Of a DNA stretch of 7,069 nt, positions 1 to 4,668 are shown piece after piece (position 1 is the first letter of the stretch; every line of letters begins with the position of its first letter). The position numbers and the translations under genes were made by a program. The DNA comes from an uncultured Eggerthellaceae bacterium (GTDB lineage Bacteria > Actinomycetota > Coriobacteriia > Coriobacteriales > Eggerthellaceae): NCBI GenBank assembly GCA_934630905.1, contig CAKTXN010000090.1:1-7069 (forward strand), in the 5' to 3' direction. The notes beneath the pieces were generated by a model, which made no database searches, had not been told where the DNA came from, and saw nothing but the letters and a program-made list of their open reading frames with translations.

Positions 1-674
1 TGGGCGTCTATGACCAAACGGCAGAGGCAGACTGCATTGCCGACATCATGCTCACCAACACCAAGGGCCAGCGCAAAACAATTCTTGAAATCGCCCAGCC
101 TACAGAATATGAAAACGTGGACATCGTTCCCTCGAACTTCCGCTTTTCAGATGCAGACGCACGCATGAGAAACGAAAGCTCCCAATCGAGCATCGACTCT
201 CGTCTACGATTCGCCATTGAAGATGCCATCGAAGAAACGCATTACGATTATGTCATTATCGACTGCCCGCCGTCGCTGGGTCTTGTGGTAACAAACGCAA
301 TCACAGCACTCGAAGCCGGAAACGATGCATCGATGATCATTATCCCTGTTCGCTGCGACGGTTTCGCAATTGCTGGTCTTTCTAATACTATATCCACTAT
401 CGAACAAGTTGCACGCGAACGCCGCACGCGCATGCGCAAATGGAAATTGCTTTCGACTATCGCCGAAAAAAATACCGTTGCATATCGCGAAGGCAAAAAA
501 ATCATTGAACGCAGCTTCAAGAACGCTGAATTCTTCAATACGGTAATACCGAAAAACACAAGCGTCATCGAAAGCACGCTGGCAATGCAACCGGCGGTCA
601 TCTACGATCCAAAATCTAAAGCCTCAGAAGAGTACCACCGCCTGGCGGAGGAAATCGAGGAAATCAATGGCTAA
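1..674 (+). CDS. parA: ParA-family partition ATPase, 5' end missing
   Basis: Partial gene. The frame is already open at base 3 and gives 223 residues before TAA. It matches the ParA/Soj (deviant Walker A, MinD-like) family, whose members use ATP-dependent non-specific DNA binding to move ParB-bound replicons. Visible features are the Walker B-like strand YVIIDCPPSLG, the following NAITALEAGNDASMIIIPV segment, and the CDGFAIAGLSN stretch that corresponds to the usual 'P.....F...G...L' region. ParA proteins are usually about 250-290 residues, so some 30-60 N-terminal residues, including the Walker A loop, lie before the window. An ATG at 48 would cut the fold and is not the start. The stop overlaps parB by 8 nt, so the two are probably translationally coupled in one operon. 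The divergent sequence suggests a plasmid or element-borne ParA rather than the chromosomal Soj, but this is inference. Confidence 0.9.
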   Translation, partial: GVYDQTAEADCIADIMLTNTKGQRKTILEIAQPTEYENVDIVPSNFRFSDADARMRNESSQSSIDSRLRFAIEDAIEETHYDYVIIDCPPSLGLVVTNAITALEAGNDASMIIIPVRCDGFAIAGLSNTISTIEQVARERRTRMRKWKLLSTIAEKNTVAYREGKKIIERSFKNAEFFNTVIPKNTSVIESTLAMQPAVIYDPKSKASEEYHRLAEEIEEING

Positions 675-1665
675 GTCAAAACTGCAGGCGGCACTCGAAA
701 AAAATGGGGGAGGAGTGAACCGCTACATCACTGAATCGGAAACTTACGAAACCGATGAAGAGTTAATGCAGGCGGCACTCGAAAACAAAACCGAAGAAGC
801 AGAAGACGGCGCAAGCCAACTGGCGCGTGCGAATAAACGAACATCACTGCTGAAAAAGGCTGGATTCGATTACTTCGACGTACGCGATTTAGTCCCGAAT
901 GAAAACAACACGTACACCATTGACCAGGGAAGTATCGAGAGCTTGGCCTCCCTGATTTACGAAACAAAAAACACTACACCGCTGATCGTGCGGGCAACAA
1001 AAACCGGTTACGAAATTATCGACGGTGAGCGTCGCTATCGCGCGCATCTTCTGCTGGGGGAGCGCTACGGCGAACACTGGTACATGGTTCCTGCTCGTTG
1101 TTTTGAGATAGGGAAACTATCGGACGAAGAAGCGAATTTCATCCTTCATGCTGAAAACATAGGTCAGCGAAATATGACGCCATCGGAACGCGCAGCTGGA
1201 ATGGCAGCAGTTCAAGAGCGCATTTTGAAAGCGCGTAAAAACGATGCAGCATTCAAGGGGCGCGCTACAAAAGAAATTCTTGCAGAGCAATTCGGAGTAA
1301 GCCCCCGTACCGCAACAATGGAAGTCACCATTGGAAAATCGCTATGCGAAGAGGGAAAAGAGCTCTACGACAACGATTGCATCACGAAAACTGCAGCTCA
1401 TGCAATCGCACTACTTGATCTAAAAAGTCAAAAAGAAATCTGCGAACAAATCAAAAAGGGAGTGGTCACGAAAAAAGATGCTGAGAAAACTGCTCAAGAA
1501 CGTAGATTGAAAAACACTCAAAAGGATAAACAAGCAAAGGCAACCAACGGATATCTCAAGCTCGTAAAGAAAAATCTCCAAGCTGCACTCAATTCAAAGG
1601 AAGCGCCAGATAAAGACTTGCTAGCAGAAGTACATAACTTGCTACAAGAAATCGAACAGCTTTAA
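667..1665 (+). CDS. parB: ParB/Spo0J-family centromere-binding protein
   Basis: This 332-residue protein has the ParB order of parts. The N-terminal CTPase/nuclease-fold domain runs from about residue 68 to 180, with GERRYRAH at 120-127 (CTP-binding box) and ENIGQRNMTPSERA at 163-176 (the conserved ENxxRxxLxPxExA box). A helix-turn-helix follows at about 200-225 (ATKEILAEQFGVSPRTATMEV), then a Lys-rich linker and a short C-terminal helix of the dimerisation type (residues about 296-332). By family knowledge it binds parS-like sites and stimulates ParA. The ATG at 667 lies inside the end of parA (8-nt overlap), and the ParA tail GGAGGAAATCGAGGAAATCA supplies Shine-Dalgarno-like purines. The first 60 residues are acidic and carry a duplicated QAALE segment encoded by an exact 19-nt repeat. 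No obvious parS palindrome was found nearby; it may lie upstream of parA. Confidence 0.92.
   Translation: MAKSKLQAALEKNGGGVNRYITESETYETDEELMQAALENKTEEAEDGASQLARANKRTSLLKKAGFDYFDVRDLVPNENNTYTIDQGSIESLASLIYETKNTTPLIVRATKTGYEIIDGERRYRAHLLLGERYGEHWYMVPARCFEIGKLSDEEANFILHAENIGQRNMTPSERAAGMAAVQERILKARKNDAAFKGRATKEILAEQFGVSPRTATMEVTIGKSLCEEGKELYDNDCITKTAAHAIALLDLKSQKEICEQIKKGVVTKKDAEKTAQERRLKNTQKDKQAKATNGYLKLVKKNLQAALNSKEAPDKDLLAEVHNLLQEIEQL
683..785 (+). repeat. Exact 19-nt direct repeat in the start of parB
   Basis: TGCAGGCGGCACTCGAAAA occurs at 683-701 and again at 767-785. The spacing is 84 nt, a multiple of three, so both copies encode QAALE(K/N) in frame at residues 7-12 and 35-40 of ParB. 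A related peptide, LQAALNS, recurs near the C-terminus (304-310) without DNA identity. It may be an internal duplication or a binding site; the sequence does not decide. Confidence 0.75.
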
Positions 1666-1692
1666 ACATCGCAAAGCAGCTACCGCGCAAAG

Positions 1693-3294
1693 TTATGCTG
1701 AAGAAGGACTCCGCAAGGGGTCCTTTTCTATGGAAAGGGAAGAAGAAAAGCTAAGACAAGAGCCAGCGGGGCAAACGGAGCAAAGGAAGGAGCACACACA
1801 TATAAAATCGTCTGCCAAAAAATTGCACTCTTTTTTCGCCAAAGCATCAAGCGCGCGGCGTGCGGCCGTCTTGAGGTCGATAAGGGTCGTCTCAGTGGCA
1901 TTCAAGCTGGTCAGTGCAACGCGTGCTTGCTTCAGAACCGCTGCAACGGTACGCTTGCATACGCCCACCGTTGCAGCAACGGATTCCATTGTTGCCCCAG
2001 GGAGTGCGTATAGCGCAAGAATCTTTGCGTTACGAGCTGCACGCTTCTCGGCAGTTGCCTGCTTTGCCTTTTGACGTTCGATCATACGCCGGGACTCAAA
2101 GAATGCAGTCGCTTCAATTTCAACGGAAGTCATCTTTAATTTAGCAACAATGGTAGCAGCAGACATCTTGTAGAAGCCGACCTTACCAACAGAGCGAGCA
2201 ATCTGTCGAAGGACCGCAGCATCGAGCGGCTCAATAAAGTGCGCGTTGAACTCTTCAAGGCGCTGAAATGCGTCATCCTTGCTGGAATATACCTGAACAG
2301 CAGCGTTATAAAGGCAAAAGCACATCAGCTCGCGATTGCCTTTGCAGTCAAAACCGCGAATTTCCTGCAGTTTAAAGATCTTGCCAACGCGCGACAGCGA
2401 CAGCTTATCGAAGACAACGAAGCGCGTCTTCGCATTTTGCTGGGCGGAGGGAATCTCGGAAGACGTTTCAGCGGAAGATCCTTTCGCCTGAGAGCGCTGT
2501 GAAAAACAAAGCGTGCACGCAGCTGAGAGCTGAGCCAAGCCATAGAATTGTTCGGAGCATTGGACCAACTGCGAGACACGACCCGCCGATACGTTGAATG
2601 TGCCAGGGATGCGACCTACACGCGAAAAGTCAAAAACCGCGGTGTCAACTTCAAGCGCGGGAACACCCGAAAGAGAATTTTTGAGTGCAGCAAGAAGTTT
2701 CGCTTCAACATCGCGAAAGAACGAAATTCCCTTTTCATTATGCGCGCTACCGCGCAAGCGATAAGAAAGGGAGTGATCCAAAACGTAATAGAGATGCAGA
2801 CCGCGTCCGGTGTCAACCGTCATGGTAGGCTCGGGTAAAAGACCGCGCTGAACTGCAACTTCAAGCGAATGCAAGCCTGCAGCAACCGCAGCACGTGCAT
2901 CGCCCCGATGACAATCAAGGTCAAACATGAAAGCATTGATCTGACGCAGACGCTCGTTTTTACGCGAGCGTTGCGTAAAGCCGTTGCGCGTTACATACCA
3001 ATCGGAAGAATCGTCAAACAAGCAGTAACCAGACAGTTGCTGGGAAGTCGCAAACGATTCTTTCCATGATCCGTTTTTGTCACGACGCGCAATGCAATAG
3101 AACGAAGAGCGATCATCGTGGGTCAAAGTGCGGAAGAAAAATTGCGCAGGAGTCTCGTCCAGACGCAAAGCGCTGGTTCCAAAGGAGGAAAAATATGTCA
3201 TTAAAACGGGGCAAAAGGTGAGGATATGAGCGTTTTTGAGAAAAAAGACAACACTCACATAAGGGATGGTATAATTCCCTTTATCAAGTCGCAT
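1693..3294 (-). CDS. AEP-type primase / plasmid replication initiator
   Basis: This is a 533-residue frame with the signature motifs of archaeo-eukaryotic primase superfamily proteins found in plasmid Rep proteins. FMFDLDCH (122-129) is the metal-binding hhhDxD. DTGRGLHLYYVL (161-172) is the sxH/GxHxYW motif. VDTAVFDFSRVGRIPGTFN (217-234) holds the third acidic site and the R-x-PGT-N block. A PriCT-like segment follows (about 314-372, ending FNAHFIEPLDAAVLRQIARSV), then a basic helix and a helix-turn-helix (about 434-457) for DNA binding. The likely role is initiation or priming at the origin just upstream. The start is uncertain. ATG at 3294 follows an in-frame TGA but has no Shine-Dalgarno; ATG at 3201 (residue 32) also lacks one and would drop an odd hydrophobic N-terminus. 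The last 45 residues are Cys-rich (six Cys at 490-513) and overlap the parB terminator. No symbol is assigned because the exact Rep family is not recognised. Confidence 0.82.
   Translation of the reverse strand: MRLDKGNYTIPYVSVVFFLKNAHILTFCPVLMTYFSSFGTSALRLDETPAQFFFRTLTHDDRSSFYCIARRDKNGSWKESFATSQQLSGYCLFDDSSDWYVTRNGFTQRSRKNERLRQINAFMFDLDCHRGDARAAVAAGLHSLEVAVQRGLLPEPTMTVDTGRGLHLYYVLDHSLSYRLRGSAHNEKGISFFRDVEAKLLAALKNSLSGVPALEVDTAVFDFSRVGRIPGTFNVSAGRVSQLVQCSEQFYGLAQLSAACTLCFSQRSQAKGSSAETSSEIPSAQQNAKTRFVVFDKLSLSRVGKIFKLQEIRGFDCKGNRELMCFCLYNAAVQVYSSKDDAFQRLEEFNAHFIEPLDAAVLRQIARSVGKVGFYKMSAATIVAKLKMTSVEIEATAFFESRRMIERQKAKQATAEKRAARNAKILALYALPGATMESVAATVGVCKRTVAAVLKQARVALTSLNATETTLIDLKTAARRALDALAKKECNFLADDFICVCSFLCSVCPAGSCLSFSSSLSIEKDPLRSPSSA
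1701..1729 (+). terminator. Intrinsic terminator of parAB
   Basis: The hairpin has arms AAGGACTCC (1704-1712) and GGGGTCCTT (1717-1725), with one T-G wobble, closed by a GCAA tetraloop. It is followed by TTTTC. It starts 36 nt after the parB stop. The hairpin lies within the last codons of the convergent rep gene, so it may also slow rep transcription, although the T-tract on that strand is poorer (CTTCTTC). Confidence 0.8.
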
Positions 3295-3297
3295 TGA
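3195..3297 (+). other. Two tandem micro-ORFs antisense to rep 5' end (tentative)
   Basis: AAAGGAGG at 3181-3188 stands 6 nt before an ATG at 3195, which opens an 8-residue frame (MSLKRGKR, stop at 3219-3221). The stop region AGGTGAGG then precedes an ATG at 3226, opening a 23-residue frame that begins MSVFEKKDNTHIRDG and ends at 3297, about 20 nt before an intrinsic terminator. The first ribosome-binding site is the best in the neighbourhood, but no plus-strand promoter is evident upstream and the frames lie opposite rep codons. The alternative is chance arising from rep codons (TTTTCCTCCTTT on the minus strand). Confidence 0.2.
3261..3281 (+). promoter_or_regulatory. Extended -10 promoter within a palindrome
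   Basis: TGGTATAAT at 3267-3275 is a perfect extended -10 (TGnTATAAT). It sits between the inverted arms AAGGGA (3261-3266) and TCCCTT (3276-3281). A -35 is weak (GACAAC or AAGACA at 17-19 nt), as is common for extended -10 promoters. The predicted start is near A3283. The palindrome would let a repressor, possibly Rep itself, block the promoter; that part is inference. Confidence 0.55.
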
Positions 3298-3350
3298 TAT
3301 GAGCTTGTCTCAAACAAAATCCTGAGTTGCCGCTCGGGATTTTTGTTTTT
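3282..3350 (+). ncRNA. Candidate antisense (countertranscribed) RNA to the rep leader
   Basis: The RNA is predicted from the extended -10 promoter at 3267-3275 to the T-tract ending at 3350, about 68-69 nt. It would fold into a 5' hairpin, TATCAA (3282-3287) with loop GTCGCA and TTGATA (3294-3299), and a 3' terminator hairpin. It lies wholly opposite the leader and first codon of rep, whose own promoter is predicted at 3467-3495. Size, two stem-loops and position resemble the ctRNAs that limit Rep synthesis in many plasmids. No family match is claimed. Alternatively the terminator may serve the micro-ORFs ending at 3297, or simply insulate rep. Confidence 0.5.
3311..3350 (+). terminator. Intrinsic terminator, probably bidirectional
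   Basis: The arms are ATCCTGAG (3319-3326) and CTCGGGAT (3333-3340), with loop TTGCCG and one T-G wobble, followed by TTTTGTTTTT (3341-3350). The stem can extend outward, CAAACAAA against TTTTTGTTT with one bulge. On the minus strand the same element has a single C-A mismatch and is followed by TTTTGTTT, so it could also act as an attenuator in the rep leader. No conventional plus-strand gene precedes it, which is why a short RNA is suspected. Confidence 0.75.
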
Positions 3351-3378
3351 CTGGCGGTCTATCCTTACGGCTAGCCCA

Positions 3379-3390
3379 ACCCTCCTTTCC
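3379..3390 (-). promoter_or_regulatory. Orphan Shine-Dalgarno-like sequence in the rep leader
   Basis: On the minus strand GGAAAGGAGGG is a strong ribosome-binding sequence, but it is followed only by TTG GGC TAG and lies about 85 nt before the rep frame. It could drive a minimal leader translation or load ribosomes for a folded leader. Equally it may be accidental. Confidence 0.25.
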
Positions 3391-3434
3391 AGCGTTGTGT
3401 GTTTAGAGTGCGTTTACTGGAGTATGAGGATCAA

Positions 3435-3454
3435 TGCAGATAGAATCGTCTGCA
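3435..3454 (-). repeat. Inverted repeat at the start of the rep leader
   Basis: TGCAGA (3435-3440) and TCTGCA (3449-3454) are perfect arms with an 8-nt spacer. They sit just downstream of the predicted rep transcription start (about 3460), so they may form a 5' leader hairpin or an operator. Confidence 0.45.
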
Positions 3455-3466
3455 ATCATCGTTGTA

Positions 3467-3495
3467 ATAATATATTGGAAAATGGGATTTGTAAA
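3467..3495 (-). promoter_or_regulatory. Predicted rep promoter
   Basis: On the minus strand TTTACA (3495-3490, five of six to the -35 consensus) is separated by 17 nt from TATTAT (3472-3467, five of six to the -10 consensus). Transcription would start near 3460 and give a leader of about 165 nt to the ATG at 3294. The 33-bp direct repeats lie immediately upstream of the -35, a position from which bound Rep could autoregulate. Confidence 0.6.
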
Positions 3496-3501
3496 CACAA
3501 A

Positions 3502-3567
3502 ATCTTATAGAAATATTTTCTTTAGACACATTTCATCTTATAGAGCTATTTTCCATAGAACACTTTG
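3502..3567. repeat. Two tandem 33-bp direct repeats (iteron-like)
   Basis: The units at 3502-3534 and 3535-3567 both begin ATCTTATAGA, share TATTTTC and a second TAGA, and end in TTT plus one base. They match at 24 of 33 positions without gaps. Inside each unit TAGA recurs 15 bp after the first copy, so four TAGA half-sites alternate at 15 and 18 bp; a further CATAGAAAATGG stands at 3581-3592. The repeats lie in AT-rich DNA just upstream of the rep promoter, as expected for Rep-binding iterons. Confidence 0.6.
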
Positions 3568-3655
3568 AACGACATATGCTCATAGAAAATGGCGTGCGCG
3601 AATCAATGGAAAACTCGTAACGGATAATCGCACAACAATGTACTAATTACAAAGC

Positions 3656-4444
3656 TTATGCACGAGGCTCAGTCAGAAATACCCTCGCCCGAGACACAAG
3701 GTAAGGGTCGATACCAAGGATATCCTTGATGAAAGCATTCATGCTGCCGTACCGCTCAGCAACGGAATCTCTGTAGGCTTCAAGGTTTTCGGGGCGCGCA
3801 GCATGGCTGTTCGTAACTTCCCAAGCAATACGCTCATCCCCGCCAGAAAGACGCAAGAAGCGTTGGAACATCTCATCGATATGCTTATCGCGAGAAATGT
3901 TCGTAAGCAAATAATCGTCAAGAATCGCCTGTTCAGAAGCACCAAGAACCGTCAAAAGACAGAGCGTGGCAATTCCTGCACGATCCTTGCCACCGCTGCA
4001 ATGGACATACGTTGCCTTACCCTCTAAAGCACGCTCGAGCATAAGCCGCACAACTTTTCCCGTTTGCGCCGCCGTAAGCTCGTTGGGCATATGGCGATAG
4101 AAATGATCAGGATCACAAGCAACATCCTTGCCCACCAACTGCGTACCCTGGGCTTTTTCGGTATAATCGATGCCCACTTTATCCTTGTCGTAAAAAGGAA
4201 GGTGAACGTACTCAACGCCAGGAATGGGCACATCGGGCTTTTCTTCAGTTTCCCATCCAACGCGAAGGTCTATAACAAGAGAGACGCCCAGGTCGTGCGA
4301 AAGGAAATGTGCGCCGTTTTTCGTGATGCCAGAAAGATTAGCACCACGAAAAAAAAGACCGCTTTTCACTTTGCGGTCGTCAAGAACCGATATTCCACCT
4401 AAATCACGAACGTTCTCAACGCCATCGACAGAAATGATTGCCAC
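3656..4444 (-). CDS. Protein-tyrosine/serine phosphatase, MptpB-like
   Basis: This 262-residue cytoplasmic protein (no signal peptide) belongs to the Y_phosphatase3 family. The N-terminal VENVRDLGGISVLDD...VKSGLFFRGANLSGIT (9-41) is the typical opening. LGVSLVIDLRVGWETEEKPD (52-71) is the family's conserved 'DLR..E....PD' block, and HCSGGKDRAG (148-157) is the CX5R P-loop with nucleophile C149 and R155. The Lys and Asp of GGKDR are typical of MptpB/LipA-like enzymes, some of which also act on phosphoinositides; the substrate here is unknown. The start is GTG (4444-4442), with AGGGGA a few bases upstream. It has its own probable promoter and stands alone, between the presumed origin and the regulator gene. 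The length is normal for the family and nothing is truncated. Confidence 0.9.
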   Translation of the reverse strand: MAIISVDGVENVRDLGGISVLDDRKVKSGLFFRGANLSGITKNGAHFLSHDLGVSLVIDLRVGWETEEKPDVPIPGVEYVHLPFYDKDKVGIDYTEKAQGTQLVGKDVACDPDHFYRHMPNELTAAQTGKVVRLMLERALEGKATYVHCSGGKDRAGIATLCLLTVLGASEQAILDDYLLTNISRDKHIDEMFQRFLRLSGGDERIAWEVTNSHAARPENLEAYRDSVAERYGSMNAFIKDILGIDPYLVSRARVFLTEPRA

Positions 4445-4479
4445 AATTCCCCTTTTATAACCACTATTTGCAGAATGCG

Positions 4480-4485
4480 ATTATA
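4480..4485 (-). promoter_or_regulatory. -10 box of the phosphatase gene
   Basis: TATAAT reads on the minus strand about 36 nt before the GTG start, placing transcription initiation near 4473 and leaving a short leader with AAAAGGGGA as ribosome-binding site. The -35 is poor (TTGCTC at 19 nt). A second AT-rich word, TATAAA, lies nearer the start but leaves too little leader. Confidence 0.45.
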
Positions 4486-4518
4486 GGCGATTGCAACGAA
4501 ATTCGAGCAAAATTGCAT

Positions 4519-4577
4519 CTGTTTCTTCGCATTATTCCGGCAACGGAAAAGGGAAGGGAGACGCAAACAGTTTTTTT
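4519..4577 (+). terminator. Weak plus-strand hairpin with T7 tract
   Basis: CTGTTT (4519-4524) pairs with AAACAG (4565-4570), enclosing a small TTCCG-GCAA-CGGAA hairpin (4535-4548). Seven T follow at 4571-4577. It resembles a terminator for plus-strand transcripts, but no plus-strand gene lies upstream. The outer stem is short and interrupted, so the call is tentative. Confidence 0.25.
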
Positions 4578-4596
4578 GTTGAGCCAATTTGATCCA

Positions 4597-4668
4597 GGTG
4601 TTCTTGGAGCAGCGGTTTCACTTAAACGTACAATACAGCAGATCTTTCGGAATCGCTCCAAGCCCACC
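4597..4668. repeat. Long inverted repeat at the regulator gene's 3' end
   Basis: GGTGttCTTGGAGC (4597-4610) and GCTCCAAGccCACC (4655-4668) are inverted copies pairing at 12 of 14 positions, separated by 44 nt. The right arm touches the TAG stop (4670-4668) of the LuxR-type gene. It may fold in the 3' end of that mRNA and protect it, or be a protein site. It lacks a downstream T-tract on the minus strand, so it is not a standard terminator. Confidence 0.6.

Larger units (their letters stand above)
3461..3600. other. Candidate origin of replication, AT-rich
   Basis: The 3295-3655 gap holds no credible protein gene. The part from about 3461 to 3600 is strongly AT-rich and contains the direct repeats, plus scattered GGAAAAT/ATTTTCC words in both orientations (near 3477, 3548, 3586 and 3607). 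Together with the adjacent Rep gene and parAB this makes it the best place for the element's origin. No DnaA-box cluster was recognised. From 3600 to 3655 nothing is evident, including no clear terminator for the phosphatase gene. Confidence 0.45.

Noticed and set aside
204..601. Minus-strand frames opposite parA
   Set aside because: They are shadows of the conserved ParA coding frame, with no start signals and no recognisable motifs.
1666..1700. parS-like centromere downstream of parB
   Set aside because: No palindrome resembling TGTTTCACGTGAAACA and no short tandem repeats are present in this short gap.
1730..2074. Plus-strand open frame beginning MEREEEKLRQE just after the parB terminator
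   Set aside because: It lies wholly antisense to rep, has no ribosome-binding site, and its Glu/Lys-rich start simply reflects the purine run opposite the rep tail. After residue 35 it loses any protein-like character.
3502..3567. 33-bp period repeats considered as a CRISPR remnant
   Set aside because: The units are directly adjacent with no unique spacers, diverge at internal positions, and no cas gene is present. Position beside rep fits iterons better.
3295..3655. Search for a tRNA gene or attachment site in the intergenic region
   Set aside because: No cloverleaf, no CCA-type 3' end and no repeated core flanking the element were found in this window.
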